The notes: generated by a model not told the origin, from the letters alone. Counted from the stretch's first letter, positions 52,156 through 62,529 are shown. The stretch: DNA of 64,000 nt from Pseudomonas sp. R28(2017) (GCF_002112505.1 NZ_NEHW01000006.1:124001-188000); one strand, 5' to 3'. A program made the numbers and translations.

Positions 52156-53134
52156 GCAGGTCGAAAAAGCCCTGGGCGTCACCCTCGTTGACCCACAGCA
52201 CATTGGCCGGCTGCTTGAGCACGCCGTACCAGTCGGCGATGGTCTGGCCGAAGGTCGGGCCTTCGCGGCTGTCGACGCTCATGTGGATGCGCCGGCCGCT
52301 GAACAGTTCGGGCTTGAGCAGATAGGCGATGACACTGGCGTCATGCACCGGGCCACCGGGCATGCCGTACACGTCCATGTCGTGCTTGACGTAAGCCTGC
52401 AGAATGTCGACCACCCGCTGGCTGGCCTGGTTGTTCACGGCAGCCAGCTGCTTGAGGCGGGCGTCGCTGGTGATGATTTTGTGCGTGACGTCCAGTGGCA
52501 GATAAGTGAGCTGCACCCCACTGGCCAGCACTACTTCGGCGGCATGCGGGTCGGCGTAGAGGTTGAATTCCGCCACCGGGGTCATGTTGCCACCATTGAA
52601 GTGGGCGCCACCCATGACCACCACTTCCTTGATGCCTTGGGCGATCTCTGGCCGCTGGATCAGCGCCAGGGCCAGGTTGGTCTGTGGGCCGAGCATGGCG
52701 AGGGTGATGCTGTGGGGCTTGGCGCTACCCAGGGTGTCGACCAGGTACTGCACGGCATTGCCTTCGGCCAATGGCTTTTTCGGCTCATGCACCTGGATGC
52801 CGGTCAGGCCTTCTTCGCCGTGGACGTCGGCGGCGTAGATGGGCGCGCGCACCAGTGGGCGCCCTGCCCCGGCGTAGACCGGGATGTCTTCGCGGTTGGC
52901 CCATTCGCGGGCCAGGCGGGCGTTGCGCGAGGTCTTTTCCAGGCGCACGTTGCCGGCGACGGTGGTGATGGCGCGGATGTTCAACTCTTCAGGTGAGGCC
53001 ATGGCCAGGAACAGTGCGACCACATCGTCGGCGCCGGGGTCGGTGTCGATGATCAGGTCACGCGGGGCGGCCTGGAGGGTGGTGGTAGCGGCTGCGGCCA
53101 TGAGGGTGAGTCCTTGTAGCAGGGGTTTGAGCAT
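52127..53134 (-). CDS. Nucleoside hydrolase, periplasmic
   Basis: A 335-aa enzyme of the inosine-uridine nucleoside hydrolase family. The N-terminal signal LKPLLQGLTLMAAAATTTLQAA precedes the calcium-binding motif DTDPGADDV (Asp30, 32, 36, 37). Later LALALIQRPEIA and VVMGGAHFNGGNMTPVAEFNLYADPHAAEVVL follow. The C-terminus has DASVIAYLLKPELF with the catalytic/Ca-binding Asp. It hydrolyses nucleosides to base and ribose in the periplasm. The ribose import operon lies directly upstream, which suggests a shared use of ribose. The ATG at 53134 follows AGGAG. Confidence 0.9.
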   Translation of the reverse strand: MLKPLLQGLTLMAAAATTTLQAAPRDLIIDTDPGADDVVALFLAMASPEELNIRAITTVAGNVRLEKTSRNARLAREWANREDIPVYAGAGRPLVRAPIYAADVHGEEGLTGIQVHEPKKPLAEGNAVQYLVDTLGSAKPHSITLAMLGPQTNLALALIQRPEIAQGIKEVVVMGGAHFNGGNMTPVAEFNLYADPHAAEVVLASGVQLTYLPLDVTHKIITSDARLKQLAAVNNQASQRVVDILQAYVKHDMDVYGMPGGPVHDASVIAYLLKPELFSGRRIHMSVDSREGPTFGQTIADWYGVLKQPANVLWVNEGDAQGFFDLLSARLARLQ

Positions 53135-53185
53135 GGGGGCACTCCTGTTGCCTTGGATACATGTTTCCAAAGTATTACTGGCCCC

Positions 53186-53271
53186 TGTGGGAGCGGGTTT
53201 ACCCGCGAAGAATCCACCGCGCTGGATGGCACGGGCTTCGCCCGTGTTCGCGGGTAAACCCGCTCCCACAG
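53186..53271. repeat. REP pair
   Basis: CTGTGGGAGCGGGTTTACCCGCGAAG pairs with CGCGGGTAAACCCGCTCCCACAG, each arm about 22 bases, around a CGGGCTTCGCCCG hairpin. It lies between rbsD and the hydrolase. Confidence 0.9.
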
Positions 53272-53286
53272 GGATCGCGCCAGATT

Positions 53287-53310
53287 CTAGAAATTGAGCA
53301 AGACAGTTGC
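53287..53310. repeat. 24-bp repeat, inverted partner at 51211-51234
   Basis: CTAGAAATTGAG...ACAGTTGC, an exact reverse complement of the segment at 51211. A weaker copy (TTTAGAAATTGAACGA) follows at about 53333. Confidence 0.85.
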
Positions 53311-53348
53311 TCCCACAAGGACCTCGCCAGCCTTTAGAAATTGAACGA

Positions 53349-53747
53349 TTAGAAGGTCACGCCGGAAACCAGGGCGATGTTGCTGTAGGGCTGGCACTCG
53401 CCGGTGCGCACGATCGCCCGGGCACTGCGCGACAGCTCTTTGAAAGCCTCATGGCTCAGCCACTCGCGCTTGCCCAGCTTGCCCTTCAGGCGTTCGATCT
53501 CGACCAGCGCCGGCGGCACCACCTTCTGCATCTCTTCGGCCAGCACATGCCGCTCCACCTGCAGCTCGCTCAACACCGCGCGCAGCACGCTGGCAAAATC
53601 CGGTATCCCCGCCGTCAGCGCCAGGTCGATCAGCTCGACACCCGGCGGCACCGGCAACCCGGCATCGCCGATCACCAGGATGTCGCCATGGCCCATCCCA
53701 GCGATGGTGCGCGACAGGGCGACGTTGAGCAGCGCAGTCTTTTTCAT
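53349..53747 (-). CDS. rbsD: D-ribose pyranase
   Basis: A 132-aa RbsD/FucU-family mutarotase. [50 protein letters not shown] has the catalytic His20 in GHGD, and [38 protein letters not shown] ends with the Tyr/Ser/Asn region. It converts the beta-pyranose form of D-ribose to the furanose taken by ribokinase. Start overlaps the rbsK stop by 4 bp (ATGA). It is the last gene of the rbs operon. Confidence 0.95.
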   Translation of the reverse strand: MKKTALLNVALSRTIAGMGHGDILVIGDAGLPVPPGVELIDLALTAGIPDFASVLRAVLSELQVERHVLAEEMQKVVPPALVEIERLKGKLGKREWLSHEAFKELSRSARAIVRTGECQPYSNIALVSGVTF

Positions 53748-54652
53748 GGCGTCAGCTCCGCCAGATAAGGGATCGACGGCTGGGCACCGGCACGGGTGAC
53801 GGACAACGCGGCGGCACGCTGGCCGAACGCGATGGCCTCGCCCTCCTCCTTGCCCTGCACCAGCGCAGCGGCAAAACCGCCGATGAAGGTGTCGCCCGCC
53901 GCCGTGGTGTCCAGCGGCTGCACCTGGGGCGCCGGAAAATGCTGGCTGCCGTCGCGGCTGACGAACAAGGCCCCTTGCGCGCCCAAGGTGACGATCACCT
54001 TGCCGGCGCCCAGTTGCAGCAAGCGTTCGCCAGCACGGCGGGCGCTGTCCAGGTCGTTGACCGGCTCGCCGGTCAGTGCCTCGGCCTCGCTTTCATTGGG
54101 CGTGAGGTAATCGATGTGGGCAAACCAGTCCGCCGGCAACGGGCCAGTGGCCGGCGCCGGGTTGAGGATCACCTGCTTGCCCAGCGCGTGGCCCCGGGCC
54201 AAGGTCCAGGCCACGGTCTCGGCCGGCACTTCGAGCTGGCAGATGATCACCTCGGCCGCCTGCAGCAAGGCATCGAAACGCTGCACCGACTCGGGCGTCA
54301 GCAGCCCGTTGCCGCCCGGGATGATGACGATGCAGTTCTGGCTGGCAGCGTCCACGGTAATCAGCGCCACGCCGCTGGACACGCCCGGGCACACGCTCAC
54401 CGCCTGGCAATCGATGCCTTCCACTTCCAACGCCTGGCGCAACTGCTGGCCGTAGGCGTCATCCCCGACATTGCCCACCATCGCCACGCTGCCCCCCAGG
54501 CGCGCCACCGCCACCGCCTGGTTGGCACCCTTGCCGCCGGGCACGGTGAAAAAGCTTTCCCCGGCCAGTGTTTCGCCGGCCCGTGGCAGGCGCTGGGCGC
54601 GGGCCACCAGGTCCATGTTGAGGCTGCCGACCACCACTACCTTGGCATTCAT
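53744..54652 (-). CDS. rbsK: Ribokinase
   Basis: A 302-aa PfkB-family kinase. [52 protein letters not shown] contains the substrate motif GGKGANQ, and [18 protein letters not shown] has the catalytic Asp and anion hole. It phosphorylates D-ribose at O5 with ATP. The ATG at 54652 is the family start; the long in-frame extension upstream covers the end of rbsR. It is 10 bp from rbsR and overlaps rbsD. Confidence 0.97.
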   Translation of the reverse strand: MNAKVVVVGSLNMDLVARAQRLPRAGETLAGESFFTVPGGKGANQAVAVARLGGSVAMVGNVGDDAYGQQLRQALEVEGIDCQAVSVCPGVSSGVALITVDAASQNCIVIIPGGNGLLTPESVQRFDALLQAAEVIICQLEVPAETVAWTLARGHALGKQVILNPAPATGPLPADWFAHIDYLTPNESEAEALTGEPVNDLDSARRAGERLLQLGAGKVIVTLGAQGALFVSRDGSQHFPAPQVQPLDTTAAGDTFIGGFAAALVQGKEEGEAIAFGQRAAALSVTRAGAQPSIPYLAELTP

Positions 54653-54662
54653 GGGGCATTCC

Positions 54663-55685
54663 TTAGCGGTAATCGTTGAACAGGTCCGGGCGCGGCCCGG
54701 TGGATTCGCGCAGCACGATGCGCGGGGCGACGATGCGCTGCTCGGCCGCCTCGCGACGCGGCGTGGCGATACGCGACAGCAGCAAGGCGGCGGCATTCTC
54801 GCCCAGCTCGCGAATCGATTGGCCGACCGTGGTCAGCGACGGGTATACATAGCGGCTCAGCTCGATGTCGTCGAAGCCGATCACCGACAGCTCGCCCGGC
54901 ACGTTGATGTTGCGCTCGGCCGCGGCGCGCAACACGCCGAAACCGATCATGTCGTTGCCGGCGAAGATGGCCGTCGGCCGCTTGCCATCGAGCAGCTGCA
55001 CGGCGGCGGCATGGCCACCCGGGCTGGTGAAATCGCAATGCAGCACACGGCCAGCCAGCACCTCGGCCTCGGCTTCGGCCATTGCCCGGCGGAAGCCGCT
55101 CAGGCGCAATTGAGTGACGCCGGTTTCGGCCGGGCCGCCGATATAGGCGACGTCGCGATGGCCCAGCTCCAGCAGGTGGCGGGTCGCCAGGTAGGCACCG
55201 TGCTCGTGGTCGATGCGCACCAGGTCGGCATCGACGCCTTCCAGTTCACGGTCGACGATGACCATCGGCGTGCGCACGTTGGTCAGGCTCTGCAGCAGGT
55301 CGGCGTCCTCGCCCACCGACGCCACCACCAGGCCGTCGATGCGTTTTTCCAGCAGCACGCGCAGGTAGCTGCGCTGCTTCTGCGGGTTGTCATCGGAGTT
55401 GCACAGGATCACGCAATAGCCGTTGCGCTCGCAGGCATCCTCGATGCCCCGGGCCAGCTCGGCGAAGTACGGGTTGACGCTGCTGGGTACCAGCAGGCCG
55501 ATGGTGGCCGTGCTGCGCGCCTTGAGCGAACGCGCCACGGCGCTGGGCACGTAGTCGAGCTCGAGGATGGCTGCCTCGACCTTGAGCCGTACCTGCTCGC
55601 TGACCGGGCGGGTCTTGTTCAGGACATGGGATACCGTGGTGTAGGAAATGCCCGCGAGGGCTGCGACGTCTTTGATGGTTGCCAT
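54663..55685 (-). CDS. rbsR: LacI-family ribose operon repressor
   Basis: A 340-aa LacI/GalR regulator. The HTH ATIKDVAALAGISYTTVSHVLNKTRPVSEQVRLKVEAAILELDYVPSAVARSLK is complete, with a hinge and a periplasmic-binding-like ligand domain (IGLLVPSSVNPYFAELARGIEDAC). It presumably binds the CGCAAACGTTTGCG palindrome before rbsB and responds to ribose. The ATG at 55685 opens the HTH. It lies within the operon, between rbsC and rbsK, so it is autoregulated. Confidence 0.95.
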   Translation of the reverse strand: MATIKDVAALAGISYTTVSHVLNKTRPVSEQVRLKVEAAILELDYVPSAVARSLKARSTATIGLLVPSSVNPYFAELARGIEDACERNGYCVILCNSDDNPQKQRSYLRVLLEKRIDGLVVASVGEDADLLQSLTNVRTPMVIVDRELEGVDADLVRIDHEHGAYLATRHLLELGHRDVAYIGGPAETGVTQLRLSGFRRAMAEAEAEVLAGRVLHCDFTSPGGHAAAVQLLDGKRPTAIFAGNDMIGFGVLRAAAERNINVPGELSVIGFDDIELSRYVYPSLTTVGQSIRELGENAAALLLSRIATPRREAAEQRIVAPRIVLRESTGPRPDLFNDYR

Positions 55686-55689
55686 GTTG

Positions 55690-56685
55690 TCAGTTCCGCC
55701 GGCCTGCACGCCGGCTGCGATAAGTGTCGAGCACCACGGCGATGACGATCACCGCCCCGGTGATGATGCGTTTGGTGGGTTCCGATGCGCCGATCTGGGC
55801 AAGGCCTGCGGCCAGCACGGATATGATCAGCACGCCGAAGAAGGTACTGATGACCGAGCCGCGCCCGCCCATCAGGCTGGTGCCGCCGATCACCACGGCG
55901 GCGATCACCTGCAGCTCAAGGCCAGACCCGGCGTTGGGGTCGGCGGCTTCCAGGCGCGAAATCTGGAACAGCGCGGCCAGGCCGGCGAGCAGCCCCATCA
56001 GGGCGAACACCAGCACCTTGTAAGGGCGCGGGTCGATGCCGGCCAGGCGCACGGCCTCTTCGTTGGTGCCGATGCCGATCAGGTAGCGGCCGAACACCGT
56101 GCGGGTCAGCACCAGCTGGGCCAGCACGATCACCAGCAAGGCGATGACGAAGGCCGGCGAGATGCCAAAGGCGACCGGGTTGGAAAACCAGGCGTAGGCA
56201 TCGCCGATGTAGGCGGTGCGCGAGTCGGTGAACTGGTAGGCCAGGCCACGGGCCATCTCCAGCACACCGAGCGAAACGATGAACGAGGGGATGCGCCAGG
56301 CCACGGTGACGCCACCGGTAATGCTGCCGGCCAGGGCGGCGACGGCCATGCCGAGCAGCGCCGCGGGCAGCACGCCCCAGCCCCAGCCGAGGATCGCCAC
56401 GCTGACCGTGGAGGCCGCCAGGGCCAGCACCGAGCCGACCGACAGGTCGATGCCGCCGATGATCAGCACGAAGGTCATGCCCACGGCCAGCACCATCAGG
56501 TCGGGGATCTGGTTGGCCAGGGTGCTGAAGGTGGCGTACGACCAGAAGTGGCTGCTCAGGAACGAGAACAGCACGATCATCGCCAGCAAGGCGCCGGCCA
56601 GGCCCAGGTAGGTGCCCAGGCCAAAATAGCTGCCGCTGCGGCGCACAGGCGCGCCGCTCGGGGTGTCGAGGGGTGTGGTCTTCAT
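55690..56685 (-). CDS. rbsC: Ribose ABC transporter permease
   Basis: A 331-aa inner-membrane permease of the sugar ABC type. A cytosolic N-terminus (KTTPLDTPSGAPVRRSG) precedes about eight to ten membrane spans; the EAA-like loop ACXXNGYC-type contact is in GIGTNEEAVRLAGIDPRPYKVLVFAL, and AVVIGGTSLMGGRGSVISTFFGVLII is the family hallmark. The start overlaps the rbsA stop (ATGA). It carries ribose into the cell with RbsA and RbsB. Confidence 0.96.
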   Translation of the reverse strand: MKTTPLDTPSGAPVRRSGSYFGLGTYLGLAGALLAMIVLFSFLSSHFWSYATFSTLANQIPDLMVLAVGMTFVLIIGGIDLSVGSVLALAASTVSVAILGWGWGVLPAALLGMAVAALAGSITGGVTVAWRIPSFIVSLGVLEMARGLAYQFTDSRTAYIGDAYAWFSNPVAFGISPAFVIALLVIVLAQLVLTRTVFGRYLIGIGTNEEAVRLAGIDPRPYKVLVFALMGLLAGLAALFQISRLEAADPNAGSGLELQVIAAVVIGGTSLMGGRGSVISTFFGVLIISVLAAGLAQIGASEPTKRIITGAVIVIAVVLDTYRSRRAGRRN

Positions 56686-58235
56686 GCATCCATCCTGGGC
56701 GCTGCTTCGTGCAGCAGGGCATCACGTTTTTGATAGCCGGCAAAGGCGGCGGCAAGGAGCTGGTCCTGGCTCCAGTGTTCGCGGTCGAAGGTATCGATCA
56801 GGCGGCCGGCAGAGAGCACGGCGATGCGGTCGCAGATCAGCATCAGCTCGCGCAGGTCGCTGGACACCACCACCAAGGCCTTGCCCTGGCGCGCCAGCTC
56901 GGCCAGCAGGCCATAGATGTCGAACTTGGCACCGACGTCGATGCCGCGGGTGGGCTCGTCGAACAGCAGCACCTGGCAGTCGCGCTCCAGCCAGCGGCCG
57001 ATCACCACCTTCTGCTGGTTACCGCCCGACAACTCGCCGACCGCCTGCGCAGGGCTTGCGCTGCGGATGCGCATGGCGCTGATCTGGCGTTCGGCCAGGG
57101 CCTGCTCTGCCTCGCGGTCGAGCACCCCGGCGCGGGATACGGCGGGCAGGTTGCCGAGGGCGATGTTGGCGCTGATCGACTGCGTCAGCAGCAGGCCCTC
57201 ACCTTTGCGGTCCTCGGTAATCAGGGCAATACCGGCTTTTACCGCCGCCTTGGGCGAGTCGATGGTCACCGCCTTGAGCGGTTGGCCGATCTCGATGCTG
57301 CCGCTGTCGGCGCGGTCGGCGCCGTAGATCAGCCTCAACAGCTCGGTGCGCCCGGCGCCGATCAGCCCAGAGATGCCGAAGATCTCCCCTGCCCTGACCT
57401 GCAGCGACACATCGCGCACCTTGTCGCCGCGGCACAGCTTGTCGACCTTGAGCAACGGCGCGCCGATCGTGCGCCGGCCCAGGTCGATATGCTCGCCCAG
57501 TTCGCGGCCGACCATCAGGTTGACCAGTTCGGCACTGGTGTAGCGCTGGATCGGCTCGTCACACACCAGCTGGCCGTCGCGCAGCACGACGATGCGCTGG
57601 GCCACCCGTTGCAGTTCCTCCAGGCGGTGGGAGATGTAGACGATGGCCACGCCGCGCTGGCGCAGGCGCTCGATCTGGGTGAACAACAGCTCCACTTCGC
57701 GGGCGGTGAGCATCGCCGTAGGTTCGTCGAAGATCAGCACGTGGCAGTCGCCGATCAGGTTGCGGGCGATCTCGACCATCTGCTGATGGCCGATACCCAG
57801 CTCGCCGACCGGGGTGTCCGGGTCGATGGCATCCAGGCCCACCTGGGCCATGGCGGCCGTGGCCAGCTGGCGCAGGCGCTTGTGGCTGATCCAGCCGAAG
57901 CGGCTGGGCAGGTTGTCGAGGAACAGGTTTTCCGCCACGGTCAGGGTCGGCAGCAGGTTGAGCTCCTGCATGACCATGCGCACGCCAAGGCGCTCGGCCT
58001 CGCTGCGGCTGGCCGGGGCGTAGGCCTGGCCGCGGTAGGTCATGTGCCCGGTGGTCGGTGTTTCCAGGCCGCAGATGAGCTTGGACAGGGTGCTCTTGCC
58101 CGCGCCGTTCTCGCCGGTCAGCGCCAGCACTTCACCGGCGCGCAGGGCCAGGCTGACCTCGGCCAGCACCGGCTGGGCGTAGCTTTTGCCCAGCGCGCTG
58201 GCGGCAAGCACCACTTCATTGGCCGATGCAGTCAT
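56682..58235 (-). CDS. rbsA: Ribose ABC transporter ATP-binding protein
   Basis: A 517-aa protein with two ABC domains, as usual for sugar importers. Domain 1 has GENGAGKSTLSKL (Walker A), a degenerate signature LGIGHQQMVEIARNL and LIFDEPTAML. Domain 2 has the degenerate Walker A SGLIGAGRTELL, LSGGNQQKVVIGRWL and LLFDEPTRGIDVG. I prefer the ATG at 58235 because GGAGA then has 8-base spacing; an ATG at 58241 is only one base after it. It lies 20 bp after rbsB. Confidence 0.96.
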   Translation of the reverse strand: MTASANEVVLAASALGKSYAQPVLAEVSLALRAGEVLALTGENGAGKSTLSKLICGLETPTTGHMTYRGQAYAPASRSEAERLGVRMVMQELNLLPTLTVAENLFLDNLPSRFGWISHKRLRQLATAAMAQVGLDAIDPDTPVGELGIGHQQMVEIARNLIGDCHVLIFDEPTAMLTAREVELLFTQIERLRQRGVAIVYISHRLEELQRVAQRIVVLRDGQLVCDEPIQRYTSAELVNLMVGRELGEHIDLGRRTIGAPLLKVDKLCRGDKVRDVSLQVRAGEIFGISGLIGAGRTELLRLIYGADRADSGSIEIGQPLKAVTIDSPKAAVKAGIALITEDRKGEGLLLTQSISANIALGNLPAVSRAGVLDREAEQALAERQISAMRIRSASPAQAVGELSGGNQQKVVIGRWLERDCQVLLFDEPTRGIDVGAKFDIYGLLAELARQGKALVVVSSDLRELMLICDRIAVLSAGRLIDTFDREHWSQDQLLAAAFAGYQKRDALLHEAAPRMDA

Positions 58236-58255
58236 GGCCATGTCTCCTGCTGGGG

Positions 58256-59212
58256 TCAGGGCTGGGTGATCAGTTCGACCGGGGTCTGGATGACGTTGTC
58301 GGCGTCCACGTCCGGCTTCTCGCCCTTGACCATTTTCAACGCCGCCTGGATGCCGAACACCGCCTGCTGGCTGGCAGCCTGGTCGAGGGTGGCGAGCACG
58401 CGGCCATCCTTGAGCATCGGCTTGATGGCGTTGATGTTGTCGTAGCCTACCACCTGCACCTGGCCGGTCTTGCCGGCGGCGCGCACGGCCGAGACCGCGC
58501 CCAGGGCCATGCTGTCGTTGCCGGCCAGCAGCGCCTTGAGGTCAGGGTATTCGTTGAGCATGGAGGCGGCGACGGCGTTGCCCTTGTCGATTTCCCAGTT
58601 GCCGGATTGCACCGAGACGATCTTCATCTGCGCGGCTTCCATGGCGTCCTTGAAGCCGGCGGTACGCTGCTGGGCGTTGGTGGTGGTCGGCACGCCTTCG
58701 ATGATGCCGACCTGGTCACCGGCCTTGAGCTTCTCCTTAGCCAAGTAATCGCCGACCAGGCGGGCACCCTTGCGATTGTCGGGGCCGACGAAGGGCACGC
58801 TGATGCCTTTGCTCTTGAGCAGTTCAGGGTCCAGGCGGTTGTCGATGTTGATGACGATGACGCCCTGGTCCATGGCCTTCTTCACCGCCGAGACCAGCGC
58901 CTTGGAGTCGGCCGGCGCGATCACCAGGGCCTTGGCGCCGGCATTGACCATCTGCTCGACGATGCGGATCTGTTCACCGGTGTCGGTTTCGTTCTTGATG
59001 CCGTTGGCAACCAGCTCGAAATCGCCAGGGTGGGCTTTCTGGTAGTCCTTGGCGCCGTCTTCCATGGTGCGGAAGAACTCGTTGGCCAGTGACTTCATCA
59101 CCAGCGCGACCTTGGGTTTTTCCTCTGCGTGGGCGGCAGACAGTGGCATGGCGAGGGCCAGCGAGGACATGACGGCGAGCGCCAGCAGACGACCGGGGAA
59201 CGGCAGCTTCAT
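58256..59212 (-). CDS. rbsB: Ribose-binding periplasmic protein
   Basis: A 318-aa substrate-binding protein. The signal peptide KLPFPGRLLALAVMSSLALAMPLSAAHA precedes the mature part: KPKVALVMKSLANEFFRTMEDGAKDYQKAHPGDFELVANGIKNETDTGEQIRIVEQMVNAGAKALVIAPADS, the standard RbsB-type start. It is the first gene of the operon rbsBACRKD, with the probable LacI-type operator 36 bp upstream. Confidence 0.96.
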   Translation of the reverse strand: MKLPFPGRLLALAVMSSLALAMPLSAAHAEEKPKVALVMKSLANEFFRTMEDGAKDYQKAHPGDFELVANGIKNETDTGEQIRIVEQMVNAGAKALVIAPADSKALVSAVKKAMDQGVIVINIDNRLDPELLKSKGISVPFVGPDNRKGARLVGDYLAKEKLKAGDQVGIIEGVPTTTNAQQRTAGFKDAMEAAQMKIVSVQSGNWEIDKGNAVAASMLNEYPDLKALLAGNDSMALGAVSAVRAAGKTGQVQVVGYDNINAIKPMLKDGRVLATLDQAASQQAVFGIQAALKMVKGEKPDVDADNVIQTPVELITQP

Positions 59213-59247
59213 GGGAGATGACTCCGAATCTTGTTTTTTTGTCGGAT

Positions 59248-59261
59248 CGCAAACGTTTGCG
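59248..59261. promoter_or_regulatory. RbsR operator (LacI-type palindrome)
   Basis: The perfect 14-bp palindrome CGCAAACGTTTGCG lies 36 bp upstream of rbsB. This central CG form is the classic LacI/GalR operator type; rbsR lies in the same operon. Confidence 0.8.
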
Positions 59262-59269
59262 TTGAGTAA

Positions 59270-60601
<1,332 letters not shown>

Positions 60602-60643
60602 TACTGGTATGACGTGGGGCTGATGCGCTGCCTGTTCTGGCCC

Positions 60644-60735
60644 TTTCGCGGGCAAGCCCGCTCCCACAGGGATCGCGCCAATTGCAAATCTTGCGCAGTA
60701 CCTGTAAGAGCGGGCTTGTCGGGGCGCCGAACCGG
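60644..60735. repeat. Partial REP elements
   Basis: CGCGGGCAAGCCCGCTCCCACAG (60648-60670) is a single REP arm. A second degenerate REP (GTAAGAGCGGGCTTG and CCGAACCGGCG) follows at about 60703-60735. Confidence 0.7.
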
Positions 60736-60785
60736 CGCGAAAAATCCAGCACCGATGCAGTTGCGAAATACGTTGCCTTGAAATA

Positions 60786-60801
60786 CTGTACGCACATACA
60801 G
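60786..60801 (+). promoter_or_regulatory. LexA box
   Basis: CTGTACGCACATACAG fits the canonical CTGT-N8-ACAG SOS box and lies 20 bp before the DUF1654 start, in the promoter region. Confidence 0.7.
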
Positions 60802-60821
60802 CACAACAAGGAATCGCCTCC

Positions 60822-61064
60822 GTGGCCAACACCGCCGAAGCAACCGCAAGCAGCTACCAACAACTGGGCCTGCGCATCCAGAAGATCATCAACAACCCCC
60901 TCGCCCAGCGCAGCCGCGCCGCGCTGATCTTTCGCCTGGAACACGAGTCGCCCGATGACTGGGAAACCCTGCTCGAAGAAATCGCCGAGAACGACAACGT
61001 CACCCTCGCCCACCGCGACGACGGCGGCGTGCAGATCTTCTGGACCGTGCCGAAGGAAGACTGA
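60822..61064 (+). CDS. DUF1654 family protein
   Basis: An 80-aa protein: ANTAEATASSYQQLGLRIQKIINNPLAQRSRAALIFRLEHESPDDWETLLEEIAENDNVTLAHRDDGGVQIFWTVPKED covers the whole DUF1654 family (Pseudomonas, function unknown). It starts with GTG at 60822, preceded by AAGGA. A LexA box directly upstream predicts SOS induction. It is convergent with the HD hydrolase. Confidence 0.85.
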   Translation: MANTAEATASSYQQLGLRIQKIINNPLAQRSRAALIFRLEHESPDDWETLLEEIAENDNVTLAHRDDGGVQIFWTVPKED

Positions 61065-61067
61065 AAC

Positions 61068-61493
61068 TCAGGCCAGCGCCTGCAGGTAGGCACTGGCCTC
61101 ACGGTAACGGGCCAGCCGCGCCAGGTCGGCAGGGCCAGGAACGGGGATACGCGAGAGGTCGCTGTTGTCGGCCAGGTCGGCCAGCTTGACGGTACGCGCC
61201 AGCGGGTCACTGCCCAGGCGCACGACGAAGTCGTGATAGCTTTCGCCCTTGTTCCGGCTCAGAGCCAGCAAGGCGGCGAGAATCTTCAGGGGGAAGCCCT
61301 CTCGGGCCAGATCGGAAAGGGTCAGCGACGTGTCTTCGATCACGTCATGCAGCACGGCGACAATCCGCTGCTCTGGTGTACTGACCCGCATCATCACCCG
61401 CAACGGGTGGAGGATATAAGCCGCCCCACCCTTGTCATATTGCCCTTCATGCGCCCTGGCGGCCACGGCAATGGCCCGCTCCAGTGTAGACAT
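61068..61493 (-). CDS. HD-domain phosphohydrolase (SpoT/MESH1-like)
   Basis: A 141-aa single HD domain. AVAARAHEGQYDKGGAAYILHPLRVMMRV gives the first His (His29), VAVLHDVIEDTSLTLSDL the HD pair (His49-Asp50) and the ED motif, and RTVKLADLADNSDLSRI the last Asp/Asn cluster. The order resembles the (p)ppGpp hydrolase half of Rel/SpoT, so it may be a small alarmone hydrolase, but other nucleotides are possible. It is monocistronic. Confidence 0.82.
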   Translation of the reverse strand: MSTLERAIAVAARAHEGQYDKGGAAYILHPLRVMMRVSTPEQRIVAVLHDVIEDTSLTLSDLAREGFPLKILAALLALSRNKGESYHDFVVRLGSDPLARTVKLADLADNSDLSRIPVPGPADLARLARYREASAYLQALA

Positions 61494-61555
61494 GAGGCCC
61501 TCCCCGTTTGGCTTGTCTCAGGCCAAGCATAGCCGGGGAAGACTACAGATTACAG

Positions 61556-62128
61556 TTAACGCTGCGCACCGTGCTGGATGACGATCGAATCGGTACCCAG
61601 CTTGGCCATCACCTCGGCCTTGCGCGCATCGGCTTCAGCCTTGCTCGGGAACGGGCCCATCAGCACCACCGGTTTGCCGTCGCGGTATTCGACCGAGGAC
61701 GGAATGCCCTTCTCGATCAGGCGTGCGGTCATGTCGGTCAGCGCCCCCATGTTGGCGCCCTGGATCACTTCGACATCCCAACCTTCAGGGGCCGGCTGGT
61801 CGGCCAGCGCCTCGGCGCGACGCTGCAGGTCGGCGCCGCCACAGTATTCGCGGATACGCAGGTTGCTGCCGCCGTCATCGACGATGATCTCGTATTGGCC
61901 GTCGGCCCCCTTGACCGCCACGTAGCTGCGGTAAGCCTCGTACTGGCCGGCATCGTCCTTGCCGCGCACCTGGCCGCAGATGGTGCCCTTGGTGTCGATC
62001 CGCACGTTGCCGAACTTGGCGGTCTTGGGGTTGTGCAGGTGCTCGGCAACCTGCTTGTGCACACCTTCGACCTCGTTCTCACAGCCCGCCAGGGCCAGCA
62101 CTGCCAATACCACTGCCAGTTTGCGCAC
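61556..62128 (-). CDS. SPOR-like lipoprotein
   Basis: A 190-aa lipoprotein. The signal RKLAVVLAVLALAGC has the lipobox Cys16. The mature N-terminal part (VHKQVAEHLHNPKTAKFGNVRIDTKGTICGQVRGKDDAGQY) resembles the common 'CGxVNxKNxxGxY' stress-protein pattern. The C-terminal part (VEVIQGANMGALTDMTARLIEKGIPSSVEYRDGKPVVLMGPFPSKAEADARKAEV) is SPOR-like, perhaps for peptidoglycan binding. GTG at 62128 follows GGAGGT at 6 bases. Confidence 0.75.
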   Translation of the reverse strand: MRKLAVVLAVLALAGCENEVEGVHKQVAEHLHNPKTAKFGNVRIDTKGTICGQVRGKDDAGQYEAYRSYVAVKGADGQYEIIVDDGGSNLRIREYCGGADLQRRAEALADQPAPEGWDVEVIQGANMGALTDMTARLIEKGIPSSVEYRDGKPVVLMGPFPSKAEADARKAEVMAKLGTDSIVIQHGAQR

Positions 62129-62243
62129 GCGTGTACCTCCAGATTCGAAGGGGCGGATTCTACCACGGCCGCCTGGGGCACCGCCCGCGACCAAAGGTTA
62201 CACGCTGCTTCGAGGGGGCTTTTTCGAGAGGGGCATGGAATGC

Positions 62244-62274
62244 AAAAAGGGCGACCCTTGCGGATCGCCCTTTC
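62244..62274 (-). terminator. Terminator of first tRNA-Val
   Basis: AAAAAGGGCGAcccttgcggaTCGCCCTTTC hairpin, about 27 bp after the tRNA 3' end on the minus strand. It is duplicated at 62499-62529. Confidence 0.85.
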
Positions 62275-62300
62275 TGATGCCCGGATACCGGGACTTTGTT

Positions 62301-62377
62301 TGGTAGGCACAATTGGACTCGAACCAACGACCCCCACCATGTCAAGGTGGTGCTCTAACCAACTGAGCTATGTGCCT
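62301..62377 (-). tRNA. tRNA-Val (GAC), copy 1
   Basis: A 77-nt cloverleaf with CCA. The anticodon arm CCACC-TTGACAT-GGTGG gives anticodon GAC. It is identical to copy 2. Confidence 0.95.
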
Positions 62378-62498
62378 GTCGTGTGGTGCGCATATTAGTG
62401 ATCAAATGCGTACCTGTAAAGCGTTTTTTTAAAAAAATCTAAAATTTTCAGAAACCTACGGGCGCCAGCAACGGCAACCCCGGATGCGCCCATAATGC

Positions 62499-62529
62499 AA
62501 AAAGGGCGACCCTTGCGGATCGCCCTTTT
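62499..62529 (-). terminator. Terminator of second tRNA-Val
   Basis: The same GGGCGA...TCGCCC hairpin with a run of T on the minus strand, 27 bp beyond the tRNA end. The two tRNA-plus-terminator units are near-identical over about 160 bp. Confidence 0.85.

Noticed and set aside
56673..58445. Open frame of 590 codons on the plus strand
   Set aside because: It is antisense to rbsA and part of rbsB, with no recognisable domain.
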